From: Psychrobacter sp. APC 3426
Lineage (GTDB): Bacteria > Pseudomonadota > Gammaproteobacteria > Pseudomonadales > Moraxellaceae
Direction: 5' to 3'
NCBI RefSeq assembly: GCF_030408035.1
Contig: NZ_JASDCF010000001.1
Location: 310,001-374,000 of the forward strand
DNA: 64,000 nt
Of this stretch, positions 19,014 to 27,205 are shown piece by piece. Under the pieces are notes generated by a model. It was not told where the DNA came from, made no database searches, and saw only the letters and a list, made by a program, of their open reading frames with translations. How positions within the stretch are numbered: the first letter of the stretch is position 1; each line of letters begins with the position of its first letter. A program made the position numbers and the translations under genes.

Positions 19014-20153
19014 ATGAAACAAACTATTCCTAATACCAGTGCACTGTTTTCGCCTGTAAAACTTGGGCCTTATACGCTTAAAAATCGTATTGTGATGCCA
19101 CCATTGACTCGCTCTCGTAGCACGCAACCTGGCAATATTCCTAATGATTTAATGGCAAGTTATTATGCCCAGCGTGCTTCTGCAGGCTTTATGGTGACGG
19201 AGGGGACACAGATCGAACCCAGAGGCCAAGGTTATGCATGGACGCCAGGTATTCATACGCAAGCACAAATTGAAGGCTGGAAAAAAATCACGCAAGCGGT
19301 ACATGCCAAGGGCGGTATTATTTTTGCTCAGCTATGGCACGTTGGTCGTGTGTCTCATACTAGCTTACAACCCAACCAAAATCAGCCTGTAGCGCCCTCT
19401 GCTATTACTGCTGATAATGTCAAAGTATTCATTGAAACAGGTCCAGGCGAAGGTGCTTTAGCTGATCCAAGTGAGCCGCGGGCACTGAGCACAGAAGAGG
19501 TGAGCGAGTTGATAACGATGTACGCTCAAGCCGCTCGCAACGCCTTAGAAGCAGGTTTTGATGGGGTAGAGCTGCACTGTGCCAATGGTTATTTAGTGAA
19601 TCAGTTTATCTCTGAGCATAGCAATAAACGTGATGACCAGTATGGTGGCTCGCTAGCGAATCGTTTGCGGTTCCTAAAAGAAGTGGTTGCTGCTGTGAGT
19701 GATGTGGTCGGTGCTGATCGTTTAGGCGTCCGTTTTGCGCCTTTGTTTGCTAGTACCGGTGAGGATCGTGTGTACTTAGGGCTGGTAGAATCAGATCCTC
19801 ATCATACTTATATTGAAGCGGTTAAAGTACTTGAGAAAGCGGGCATCGCTTATTTGTCCATTGCAGAAGCTGATTGGGATAGTGCACCTGATTTACCAGA
19901 GCCCTTTTATCAAGCGGTTAGAGCTGAGTTTTCAGGACGTATTATTTATGCGGGAAAATACACTGTAGAGAAATCGCTCAATATGTTATCTAAAGGTTAT
20001 GGTGATTTATTTGCTTTTGGTCGTCCTTTTATTGCTAATCCTGATTTACCAGAGCGCATAGCTCATCATTGGCCGCTCAATGAGGTAGATCCAGCCACAA
20101 TGTATGGTGGCACGGAAATAGGCTATAGTGATTACCCTTATTACCAAAAATAG
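19014..20153 (+). CDS. Old Yellow Enzyme family alkene reductase (NemA-like)
   Basis: This 379-residue FMN-dependent flavoenzyme reduces electrophilic alkenes, maleimides or nitro-compounds with NAD(P)H. Family features: RIVMPPLTRSRS at the N-terminus, FAQLWHVGRVS near residue 104, GFDGVELHCANGYLVNQFISEHSNKRDDQYGG (FMN and substrate His/Asn) near 185, and FGRPFIANPDLPERI near the C-terminus. The residue after GVRFAP is Leu rather than the more usual charged start of this segment. Divergent from a LysR regulator that probably controls it. The symbol nemA is not assigned because paralogues are common. Confidence 0.93.
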   Translation: MKQTIPNTSALFSPVKLGPYTLKNRIVMPPLTRSRSTQPGNIPNDLMASYYAQRASAGFMVTEGTQIEPRGQGYAWTPGIHTQAQIEGWKKITQAVHAKGGIIFAQLWHVGRVSHTSLQPNQNQPVAPSAITADNVKVFIETGPGEGALADPSEPRALSTEEVSELITMYAQAARNALEAGFDGVELHCANGYLVNQFISEHSNKRDDQYGGSLANRLRFLKEVVAAVSDVVGADRLGVRFAPLFASTGEDRVYLGLVESDPHHTYIEAVKVLEKAGIAYLSIAEADWDSAPDLPEPFYQAVRAEFSGRIIYAGKYTVEKSLNMLSKGYGDLFAFGRPFIANPDLPERIAHHWPLNEVDPATMYGGTEIGYSDYPYYQK

Positions 20154-20160
20154 CTAGTGA

Positions 20161-20190
20161 AATAGACCATTCGTGGTCTTATTTTTTGTT
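20161..20190 (+). terminator. intrinsic terminator of the OYE gene
   Basis: The stem AATAGACCA / TGGTCTTATT with tetraloop TTCG is followed by TTTTTT, a few bases after the OYE stop. Confidence 0.8.
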
Positions 20191-20225
20191 CTTAAATCTA
20201 ATATAGTCAGTTCGAAATAAAATCG

Positions 20226-20325
20226 ATACGTTTGTCGTCACGTGCGACTGGTATAAATTTTCCTTGCTTGCTGCTATCACAGAGGCTACGAAAAACTCAT
20301 CCCAGTTGCACTGCATCGGTTTTAA
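20226..20325 (-). repeat. dispersed intergenic repeat, copy 1 (minus orientation)
   Basis: Read on the minus strand, this ~100-base element contains AACTGGGATGAGTTTTT, then TAGCCTCTGTGATAGCAGCAA, then TATACCAGTCGC. It is clearly related to copies at 26010-26094 and 28941-29022. The 335-base spacer 20154-20488 otherwise contains only the OYE terminator and AT-rich DNA. Confidence 0.65.
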
Positions 20326-20488
20326 GGTGAACCTACTATACTTTCTTATAAAAACAATCGAAGGTTATATAGATAAGCTTATAGAAAGCTTTGACGGTTC
20401 TCATAATTTGATAGCTGGTAAATAATGAAGCTACTATTAAGGTTTTTTATAACTTGTAGATTATTTATTTATCAATTGGTAAAAATTA

Positions 20489-20710
20489 ATGAATAAGAAT
20501 ATTAAAGACAGACTTATACGCATATTAGTAGGATATGTAGGCCTTTATCCGACTCTTTTGATCGTGTTAACGTTATTAAAGCCTGTGACTCATGACTTAA
20601 GTCTTCCAGTGGTGGTATTAATCGAAACGATCATACTCGTTCCGTTAACACAAATGGTTTCATTCCCATTGTCAGGCTGGCTCATTGAGCGCCTAAGAGG
20701 AGAAAAGTAG
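20489..20710 (+). CDS. small two-helix membrane protein, function unknown
   Basis: A 73-residue frame with two strong hydrophobic helices: ILVGYVGLYPTLLIVLTLL and LPVVVLIETIILVPLTQMV. It ends in a basic tail, IERLRGEK. The ribosome site is weak (GGTAAAAATTA before ATG). The helix pattern and a Pro-containing second helix look protein-like, but no family is recognised with certainty. Confidence 0.5.
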   Translation: MNKNIKDRLIRILVGYVGLYPTLLIVLTLLKPVTHDLSLPVVVLIETIILVPLTQMVSFPLSGWLIERLRGEK

Positions 20711-20846
20711 CTTGTAGGTTACATTGACTTAGGTAGAAGCGGTATCAAGACAATAGGAACGCTATTGGTTATTCATTACCGCTCTAGTGGGCAACCAAGA
20801 TATGAGCGGAAAGCGGGATTGGCTCCCAGTAATAAAAGCGCTCTAA

Positions 20847-21128
20847 CTAAATAAACTCCCTCTCAACATTCATCACCCTTGCATCTACCGTACGCTCTAT
20901 TTTCTCCTCTATCTGACTACACTGCGACTCGACCTCACGTTTAGACAGCCCGACGATCACAAACGTCCATTCGCTGGCATCATGTCGATCACGCTCACCG
21001 CTTTCACATACCGCGACACTTGGCGTATTGCCAAATCGTGCATGCAAACCGCCCATGCGTTGGCGTTTTTCTTTGAGTGAACTACATCCGGGTAGCGCGA
21101 AAGTCAGTGTTAAGATAGCGATATGCAT
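20847..21128 (-). CDS. DUF503 (YlxP-like) family protein
   Basis: This 93-residue protein starts MHIAILTLTFALPGCSSLKEKRQRM, the hallmark of DUF503. The family start, a beta strand followed by LPGCxSLKEKR, is fully conserved. The C-terminus REVESQCSQIEEKIERTV forms the second helix. The family is small, soluble and poorly characterised. A truncated duplicate lies 5 kb to the left at 15564-15753. It is convergent with the small membrane ORF and divergent from yjjP. Confidence 0.8.
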   Translation of the reverse strand: MHIAILTLTFALPGCSSLKEKRQRMGGLHARFGNTPSVAVCESGERDRHDASEWTFVIVGLSKREVESQCSQIEEKIERTVDARVMNVEREFI

Positions 21129-21276
21129 TTTATTCTCCTTGCGACAGTGGTTTACGCTTTATAATAGTAGCAAATAAGCACGGCAAGTTATGCTATCGTT
21201 ACCTTGCCGTATCGATACCTCATAACGACTCACACTGTTTATACTAATACCATTCATAAAAATCACAATAGCCAAC

Positions 21277-22107
21277 ATGCGTACTCGCCCAATGACCTCT
21301 ATCAGCTACGTACAGCAACAGCGCATTACTCGATTATGCGTGCGCTGCGGATTACTCCTTATGCAATATGGTGCTGAGTCTGCTGTGGTGGTGGACTTGT
21401 CTAAACGTTTGGGATTCGCTTTGGGAATGAGTAGCGTAGAATGTTCGCTTAATTTTAATGCTATTACCTTGACCACTATCTGTAATGAACGCTGTATCAC
21501 CACCACTCGAGACACGATTAATCAAAGCATCAATGTCAACTTATTGGTACAAATCCAGCAAATTATCAATAAAACCGAAGCCGATACAAATAGCGACAAG
21601 CTAGATAACAATAAACTAAAATCTGAGCTGACTGACCGCACCACCCTTGCGTTTGATGAGTTAGATAAAACGGTTTATCCAACGTGGCTGGTGGGCATAT
21701 TTGTTGGTGCATCTTGTGCCGCGTTTGCCAATCTTAATGGTGGCAGTTGGTCGATTACCGCTGTGACATTTATCGCTGGCATGGTAGCAATGTTTACCCG
21801 CATATATTTGGCAAAGCACCATTTCAATCCCTTTATCACCGTCATCGTGACGGCATTTATCGCCTCTTTGATTGGGGCGACGACTTACTATTTTGATATT
21901 GGTAATAATGCAGATATTGCCGTTGCCTCTAGCGTGCTGTTATTGGTGCCAAGCTTTCCTTTGATCAACTCTTTCTCAGACATCTTAAAAGGCTATGTCA
22001 ATATCGGCATTGGACGTGCCGTTTTTACTTATATGTTGACCTTATCAGCGTGCGTTGGCATCGTGATGGCGCTGGTATTACTGCAAATACAGCACTGGGG
22101 GTTTTGA
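21277..22107 (+). CDS. yjjP: YjjP-like subunit of a ThrE-family exporter
   Basis: The 276-residue protein matches the large half of the two-gene ThrE-type transporter. The soluble N-terminal domain reads VRCGLLLMQYGAESAVVVDLSKRLGFALGM, then NAITLTTICN. Membrane helices follow in the C-terminal half, including AVASSVLLLVPSFPLINSFSDILKGYVN. In E. coli YjjP and YjjB together export succinate; related single-chain proteins export threonine/serine. The E. coli start aligns better with the ATG at 21292. yjjB begins two bases after the stop. Confidence 0.88.
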   Translation: MRTRPMTSISYVQQQRITRLCVRCGLLLMQYGAESAVVVDLSKRLGFALGMSSVECSLNFNAITLTTICNERCITTTRDTINQSINVNLLVQIQQIINKTEADTNSDKLDNNKLKSELTDRTTLAFDELDKTVYPTWLVGIFVGASCAAFANLNGGSWSITAVTFIAGMVAMFTRIYLAKHHFNPFITVIVTAFIASLIGATTYYFDIGNNADIAVASSVLLLVPSFPLINSFSDILKGYVNIGIGRAVFTYMLTLSACVGIVMALVLLQIQHWGF

Positions 22108-22108
22108 C

Positions 22109-22561
22109 ATGTGGTTCATTGAAACCGTGGTGCTGTCGTGTATCATCACCCTTGGTTGGACACTCATGTTCAGCGTCCCCAAACGTTATATTCTGCCGTG
22201 TTTGCTGATGACCGCGTTTGGGTTCGGACTAAAAACAGCGCTTGTCTATCAGCACATCCATCTCGTGGTTGCTAGCTTTTTTGGGGCGATGCTTGCCAGC
22301 TTTTTAGGCGTGTATTTTTCTAAAAAATATACCTTACCGCCCAAAGCGTTAATCTCGCCAAGCGTCATCTGTATGATGCCCGGTATCGCTGCTTATAAGG
22401 CGATGGTCAGTATGGTACAGATTGGCTATTTTGGCTTTTCCGACGAATTATTTAGCCAAATGATGGTGTATTTGTTTGAGGCCTTATTTGTGACTTCAGG
22501 ATTGGTGCTAGGCTTATCCATTCCTGGGCTGTTATTTTATAGACGGCGCGCTATTGTTTAG
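22109..22561 (+). CDS. yjjB: YjjB-like subunit of a ThrE-family exporter
   Basis: This 150-residue protein with four or five helices is the small partner of yjjP. Its PSVICMMPGIAAYKAM segment mirrors the conserved PG motif of DUF3815 proteins. It starts one base after the yjjP stop codon, so translation is almost certainly coupled. Together they reconstitute a full ThrE-like transporter in the inner membrane. Confidence 0.87.
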   Translation: MWFIETVVLSCIITLGWTLMFSVPKRYILPCLLMTAFGFGLKTALVYQHIHLVVASFFGAMLASFLGVYFSKKYTLPPKALISPSVICMMPGIAAYKAMVSMVQIGYFGFSDELFSQMMVYLFEALFVTSGLVLGLSIPGLLFYRRRAIV

Positions 22562-22762
22562 ATGGGCTTATAAGGTGTGAGGCTATTTTTGCCTAAATAT
22601 TTTTATAGCGTGGTGCTAGCTGGCACATCTTCATAAGCAAAACCTTGTAAGATTCATTATCATACCCATTACAATAGAGTTAAAAATAACAGAATTAAAA
22701 AATAATAGACTGCAAAATTGTACCAATACGCATCAATACGTACTAAATAAAGAGACTTAACT

Positions 22763-24118
22763 ATGACCAAACATTATGACTATATTTCCATTGGTGGCGG
22801 TAGCGGTGGCATTGCTTCAATCAACCGAGCGGCAAGCTATGGTAAAAAATGCGCCATCATCGAAGCGGAGCAATTAGGCGGCACCTGCGTAAACTGGGGC
22901 TGCGTGCCCAAAAAGGTGATGTGGTACGGCGCACAAGTGGCCGAAGCTATCGAAAAGTATGCGCCAGACTATGGTTTTGACGTTGAGTTAAAAGGCTTTG
23001 ACTTTCAAAAGCTGGTCAATAGTCGTCAACAATATATCCAAAACATTCATCGCTCTTATGATAATAATTTGGCAAAGAACGGCGTTGAAGTGATAAAAGG
23101 CTTTGCCAAATTCGTCGATACCAATACGGTCGAGGTCAATGGCGAACATATCACCGCTGACCATATTTTGATCGCGACGGGTGGTCATCCTATCTTCCCT
23201 GATATCAAAGGCGCGGAACACGGTATTGATTCTGATGGGTTTTTTAGATTAAATCATTTGCCAAAACGCGTGGCTATCGTCGGGGCAGGATATATCGCGG
23301 TTGAAATCGCTGGCGTGCTCAACAGTCTGGGCGCTGAGGTACATCTGTATGTGCGTCAACATTCGCCGCTACGCTCGTTTGACCATACTATCGTAGAAGC
23401 GTTATTGATAGAGATGGAGCAAGATGGTATTCAATTGCATACTGAAACGACGCTGACGGAAGTCAATAAAAACGACGATGGCAGTTTAGAACTCTTTACC
23501 AAAGATGGTGCGCTTGATACCGTTGATTGTTTGATTTGGGCGATTGGTCGTGCGCCTTCCACTGATACCATTAACTTAGATGTTACAGGCGTGGAAACGA
23601 CTGATAATGGCAAAATCAAAGTCGATAAATTTCAAAATACCAATGTCGATGGTATTTATGCGGTCGGTGATATTATCGAAAACAGTATTGATTTGACACC
23701 CGTCGCTATCGCTGCAGGTCGCCGTCTATCAGAGCGTTTGTTTAATGATAAGACAGACGAGCATTTGGTTTATGACTTGGTACCAACGGTTATCTTTACT
23801 CACCCTGCTATCGGCACTATTGGCTTGTCTGAGATTGATGCCGTTGAGCAGTATGGTAAAGACAATATTAAATGCTATAAATCAAGCTTTACCTCGATGT
23901 ATAGCGCGGTGACTCAGCATCGCCAAAAATGCGTGATGAAGCTCGTTTGCTTGGGCGATGATGAAAAAGTCATCGGTTTGCATGGCATAGGTTTTGGCGT
24001 CGATGAGATGATTCAAGGCTTTGCGGTAGCGATAAAAATGGGCGCGACGAAAGCGGACTTTGATAATACGGTTGCCATTCATCCAACTGGCTCGGAAGAG
24101 TTTGTGACGATGCGTTAA
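22763..24118 (+). CDS. gor: glutathione-disulfide reductase
   Basis: This 451-residue FAD enzyme reduces oxidised glutathione with NADPH. It has the FAD motif IGGGSGG near the N-terminus and the redox-active disulfide in [13 protein letters not shown] at about residues 39-51. The NADPH-binding motif [14 protein letters not shown] and the second FAD motif GIYAVGD follow. The catalytic His-Glu pair lies in HPTGSEEF at the end. Length and the VNWGCVPKK form point to Gor rather than lipoamide or mercuric reductase. Monocistronic, with its own terminator. Confidence 0.95.
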   Translation: MTKHYDYISIGGGSGGIASINRAASYGKKCAIIEAEQLGGTCVNWGCVPKKVMWYGAQVAEAIEKYAPDYGFDVELKGFDFQKLVNSRQQYIQNIHRSYDNNLAKNGVEVIKGFAKFVDTNTVEVNGEHITADHILIATGGHPIFPDIKGAEHGIDSDGFFRLNHLPKRVAIVGAGYIAVEIAGVLNSLGAEVHLYVRQHSPLRSFDHTIVEALLIEMEQDGIQLHTETTLTEVNKNDDGSLELFTKDGALDTVDCLIWAIGRAPSTDTINLDVTGVETTDNGKIKVDKFQNTNVDGIYAVGDIIENSIDLTPVAIAAGRRLSERLFNDKTDEHLVYDLVPTVIFTHPAIGTIGLSEIDAVEQYGKDNIKCYKSSFTSMYSAVTQHRQKCVMKLVCLGDDEKVIGLHGIGFGVDEMIQGFAVAIKMGATKADFDNTVAIHPTGSEEFVTMR

Positions 24119-24164
24119 TGTCGCGTTGATATATGCGTTAGTTTTATAGGGTGTGTAAGTAGAG

Positions 24165-24194
24165 AGGCTATTCTTGAGAGAGTAGCCTTTTTTG
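24165..24194 (+). terminator. intrinsic terminator of gor
   Basis: The stem AGGCTATTCT / AGAGTAGCCT (one mismatch, loop TGAG) is followed by TTTTTT. Confidence 0.82.
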
Positions 24195-24242
24195 CTGGGT
24201 TTGAGGACTATCTCTCACTTTAACGAATTATTTTAATACTCT

Positions 24243-25325
24243 TTATCTCACCCTTACATTTTTGAAATGAGTAACTTCATCCAAATTGCCTTGCACACTA
24301 TTAGGTTGCGACTTTAACAGCACTGTCTGGTTAGGTAGCTTTACCGTGATGCCTTGGTTATTGATTTTATAGAGCACAGGTCTGTTGGTGAAGCTCAGTG
24401 TCTTCGTTGTTTTATCATAGTCAAACTGTCCTTCATAAAGCAGCTCAATTCTGTCTTCTTTATTTGCAAAAGCATAATATAATTGCTCGCTGCCATCTTT
24501 ATACTGACTATCAATCACCAGTTTTTTGCCATTATCTACAATAAGGGTATAAATATAAGGTAGTGTGCCCGCTGCATTCTGATCATCATATTGCGGTAGC
24601 ATTTCATAATTCTCGACCTTCATTTTGCCATTGACCCTTTTGCTTTCAGTAATAGATAGCAGGCTTCTTGAGTTATATTCTTCCTCAATAATACGCACCG
24701 CTACTGGCTTATTATTGATGACCTTAAACTCTTTAAACTGATGCCATGCTGCGCCACTCTTAGTCATCGTGTTTAAGGTTTTACTGTCTTTATCTATGCC
24801 AAAAAATCCGCAATAGCCTTGCGCTAGTTCAGTAAAACCTTCGCTAAGCACGAACCTGCTCCCTTGCTTGAGATAAACCTGATAAGAAGGCCCGCCGTAA
24901 CAGCCGTAGCGACCATCTTGCAGTGCCAAGTCTTTTTTATTATCAAAATTAAAGTCATCGTATATGAGTACGCTATGTTCGCCATAATGCCTATTGGCAA
25001 TATTAGCGCTAACCTTGTTGCCTAGTTGGTACGCTTCACTATTGCTCAGCTCATACTCTATATCAATATCAGTTGGCTGGCTGATAAGGGTTTGCTTGGT
25101 TTTGGCATCTATAATATTTATACTAGTGTTTTCTTCACTATCCTCATCGGCGCTAGTCTGAATAACCGCATAGTAATCGTCAGAAAAATCCTGAATCTGA
25201 TAGTGCTGATTTGAGGTTTGAGCCAAAGCTGGCAATGTTGACATAAAAACAAGCGCACCGGTCATTATCGTCGTTGCTCTGAATCCTCTTTTAAACAAGC
25301 CTTTAGATAGAATATTGCTAGTCAT
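24243..25325 (-). CDS. secreted protein resembling the XAC2610 family
   Basis: A 360-residue protein with an N-terminal signal peptide (hydrophobic TTIMTGALVFMSTLPALAQ, cleavage after ALA). A central block reads VLIYDDFNFDNKKDLALQDGRYGCYGGPSYQVYL with two cysteines, followed by GYCGFFGIDK. The Asp-rich FNFDNKKDL loop resembles an integrin-like calcium repeat and is typical of XAC2610-related proteins; I give that family as likely, not certain. The protein is probably periplasmic or surface-exposed. The role is unknown. Confidence 0.7.
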   Translation of the reverse strand: MTSNILSKGLFKRGFRATTIMTGALVFMSTLPALAQTSNQHYQIQDFSDDYYAVIQTSADEDSEENTSINIIDAKTKQTLISQPTDIDIEYELSNSEAYQLGNKVSANIANRHYGEHSVLIYDDFNFDNKKDLALQDGRYGCYGGPSYQVYLKQGSRFVLSEGFTELAQGYCGFFGIDKDSKTLNTMTKSGAAWHQFKEFKVINNKPVAVRIIEEEYNSRSLLSITESKRVNGKMKVENYEMLPQYDDQNAAGTLPYIYTLIVDNGKKLVIDSQYKDGSEQLYYAFANKEDRIELLYEGQFDYDKTTKTLSFTNRPVLYKINNQGITVKLPNQTVLLKSQPNSVQGNLDEVTHFKNVRVR

Positions 25326-25407
25326 CGGATAATCCTTATTCGCTTATTTTTTATTATCATAGGTCTTATAGAACAATATAAACCACTCATCAGCTATTGT
25401 TAAGTAC

Positions 25408-25432
25408 AAAAAAAGGCGCTACTTAAGCACCC
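25408..25432 (-). terminator. intrinsic terminator of the lipoprotein gene at 25469
   Basis: On the minus strand a GGTGCT / AGCGCC stem with one mismatch is followed by seven T. It lies 35-60 bases past the stop of the upstream lipoprotein gene. Confidence 0.65.
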
Positions 25433-25468
25433 TGTTTATATCATTACTTTTAACAGCTTTATAAACCG

Positions 25469-25837
25469 CTATTGAGTCAATACCCAAGTGCCATTAACAT
25501 CATTAACTTTAAAGGTACCACTATCGGTACGGCTTTTACCACCAATCGTTTGCGTGACGTCAGCAGTGCACAAATAAGTGTTGTCACCTTCGGTAGTATC
25601 ACAGCTTACATTTTCTACTTTTTCAAGCGTTGGCATCATCCCTTCCATCATGCCGCTCATGGCTTTTGCCATCTCATCATTGCCCGCATTTGCCACAGCA
25701 TCATCCATCATACTGTTGGCCTTATCATACTGAGCTTGGATAAGTGCCTCTACATCGCTTTCAGAAGGACCACTAGAGCAAGCCGCGAATAATGGCGTGA
25801 GAAGTAGTATCAGCGCGAGTTTTTTTAGGTTTTTCAT
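25469..25837 (-). CDS. small lipoprotein, function unknown
   Basis: This 122-residue protein has a clear lipoprotein signal (KKLALILLLTPLFAACSS, lipid Cys at residue 20). The mature region has an acidic helical part rich in Met (DKANSMMDDAVANAGNDEMAKAMSGMMEGM). A small beta domain with one Cys pair follows (VSCDTTEGDNTYLCTADV). The C-terminal GTFKVNDVNGTWVLTQ resembles DUF4878-like or lumazine-type fold endings; no firm family. Probably anchored in the outer membrane. Confidence 0.75.
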   Translation of the reverse strand: MKNLKKLALILLLTPLFAACSSGPSESDVEALIQAQYDKANSMMDDAVANAGNDEMAKAMSGMMEGMMPTLEKVENVSCDTTEGDNTYLCTADVTQTIGGKSRTDSGTFKVNDVNGTWVLTQ

Positions 25838-25956
25838 ATCGTTCTCAATGTATCTATAATGTTACTTAATTATACAGAGTCCTTTCTACAAACCCAACTT
25901 AATTTTAGAAAATAAAGTCAATTTTATTCGTAAGTGGTTTTTATAGTCAAAATATC

Positions 25957-25992
25957 CTAGGGCGTGTCTTCAATTCAATCGATAGTCATCTA
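25957..25992. repeat. half copy of the CTAGGGCGTGTC palindromic element
   Basis: CTAGGGCGTGTCTTCAATTC and the next bases match the complement of the right half of the 55-base element at 32104-32158 over about 35 positions with a few differences. It stands directly before a dispersed repeat of the other type. Confidence 0.6.
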
Positions 25993-26009
25993 AATGGGCT
26001 AAAAATGCG

Positions 26010-26094
26010 ACGCTATTGCTGATATTGATTTCTTGTAGCCTCTGTCTGTACAGGCACAGCAAGCAAGAAAAATTGATATGAGCAGTGCACGATT
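26010..26094 (+). repeat. dispersed intergenic repeat, copy 2
   Basis: The core GTAGCCTCTGTCTGTACAGG then CACAGCAAGCAAGAAAAATT matches the copies at 28941-29022 and 20226-20325. Together with the half-element before it, it fills most of the 376-base spacer 25838-26213. Confidence 0.65.
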
Positions 26095-26213
26095 TATCGA
26101 TATTACTGTTCACTCATTATACATTTCGATAAGATGAAAAGATTAAAGTATGCCGCATACAGACAGTCCATTATCGATGCTGTTATGATGATAGTATCAA
26201 TAATAGTTGCGAG

Positions 26214-26426
26214 ATGGCTGTGTGGCAAATCTACCTTTATATATTACCCATAGGCTTAGGGATTATGACATTAGCAGCAAGCTTATTATGCCTGTTTGCT
26301 TACTTAATGTCTGATGACAATGCCACACGCTTGCCCGCTTTTAATTGGTTTAAGCGCTTAATTGTCGTGGCATTTATCTTGCTTAGTATTGGGCTGTTTA
26401 TGACCTTTGGGCATTTTTGGGGTTAG
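26214..26426 (+). CDS. small two-helix membrane protein, function unknown
   Basis: A 70-residue frame with helices IYLYILPIGLGIMTLAASLLCLFAYLM and LIVVAFILLSIGLFMTFGHF, separated by a polar loop DDNATRLPAFNWFKR. The ribosome site is weak. The helix-loop-helix layout with a basic loop looks genuine. No family recognised. Confidence 0.5.
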   Translation: MAVWQIYLYILPIGLGIMTLAASLLCLFAYLMSDDNATRLPAFNWFKRLIVVAFILLSIGLFMTFGHFWG

Positions 26427-26455
26427 CTCAAGTTTGAGATGGATAAAATCAACCT

Positions 26456-27097
26456 TTATGCATTAACGACTTTCTCTAATTCTAATAACTCTAAATCTTG
26501 ACGTTTTGGTTCACCATTATTACCATCATCTGGAAACGGCATCTTATTGCCATTCAACTGATAACCACGGCGCTGATAATAAGCCAATAGCTCTGGTCGA
26601 TGGCTCAAAATAGACATAGTAAGACGGGTTGGTTGGTCGTTACTTTTTAAATGTCTTTCAGCGAAAGTTTCGGCGGCTTGTAATATCACATTACCAACGC
26701 CCTGCCCCTGCAGCTCTGGATGTACCGCAAACATACCGATATAAGCTTTGTTTTTATCAATGCTCGTATTTTGGTCGTCTTTATTTACATCACTATCAAC
26801 TTTTATATCGACCGCGATACAACCCAACAGCTCACCGGTTTCATCTCCACCGCGTTCGCCTGTGGTCGTTTTTGGATAAATGAACAGATAGTGTTTTGGA
26901 TTGGCAATGGTGCTTGCCAGCTCAGCTTGAGTGATACGAACACCACCGACTAAATCCGCTTCATTGGTCCAGCCCTCCGTCTCTCGGTAGCAACGGTTTA
27001 GTAACTGTTCGAGTGCGTCAATATCATCCGCTTCTGCTTGGCGTAAAAATACGGACTCTCTATTCAAGTGATTTTTATTTATCTGTTCTTTATTCAT
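26456..27097 (-). CDS. GNAT-family N-acetyltransferase
   Basis: The 213-residue protein has a GNAT fold: an N-terminal LRQAEADDIDALEQLLNRCY strand-helix and the acetyl-CoA motif MFAVHPELQGQGVGNVILQAAETFAERH near residue 130 (Q/RxxGxG/A). SILSHRPELLAYYQRRGYQ follows near the end, where the Tyr of the YYxRxGF motif is a common general acid. The substrate is unknown. An Asp/Lys-rich insertion at about 100-118 (KVDSDVNKDDQNTSIDKNKA) lengthens a loop. It lies downstream of the Rieske-flavoprotein gene but after a terminator. Confidence 0.88.
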   Translation of the reverse strand: MNKEQINKNHLNRESVFLRQAEADDIDALEQLLNRCYRETEGWTNEADLVGGVRITQAELASTIANPKHYLFIYPKTTTGERGGDETGELLGCIAVDIKVDSDVNKDDQNTSIDKNKAYIGMFAVHPELQGQGVGNVILQAAETFAERHLKSNDQPTRLTMSILSHRPELLAYYQRRGYQLNGNKMPFPDDGNNGEPKRQDLELLELEKVVNA

Positions 27098-27146
27098 GAA
27101 ACTGGTTGTCCTTTTCCGTCTATTTAGTATAAAAGGCTATATGATA

Positions 27147-27178
27147 AAAGGCTGACCTAAATTAATAGATCAGCCTTT
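27147..27178 (-). terminator. intrinsic terminator of the Rieske-flavoprotein gene
   Basis: A nine-base perfect stem AAAGGCTGA / TCAGCCTTT is followed on the minus strand by a TTTTAT tract; it lies 30-60 bases past the stop at 27206. Confidence 0.75.
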
Positions 27179-27205
27179 ATAGTAAACCTTATAACCCTCT
27201 AAATG

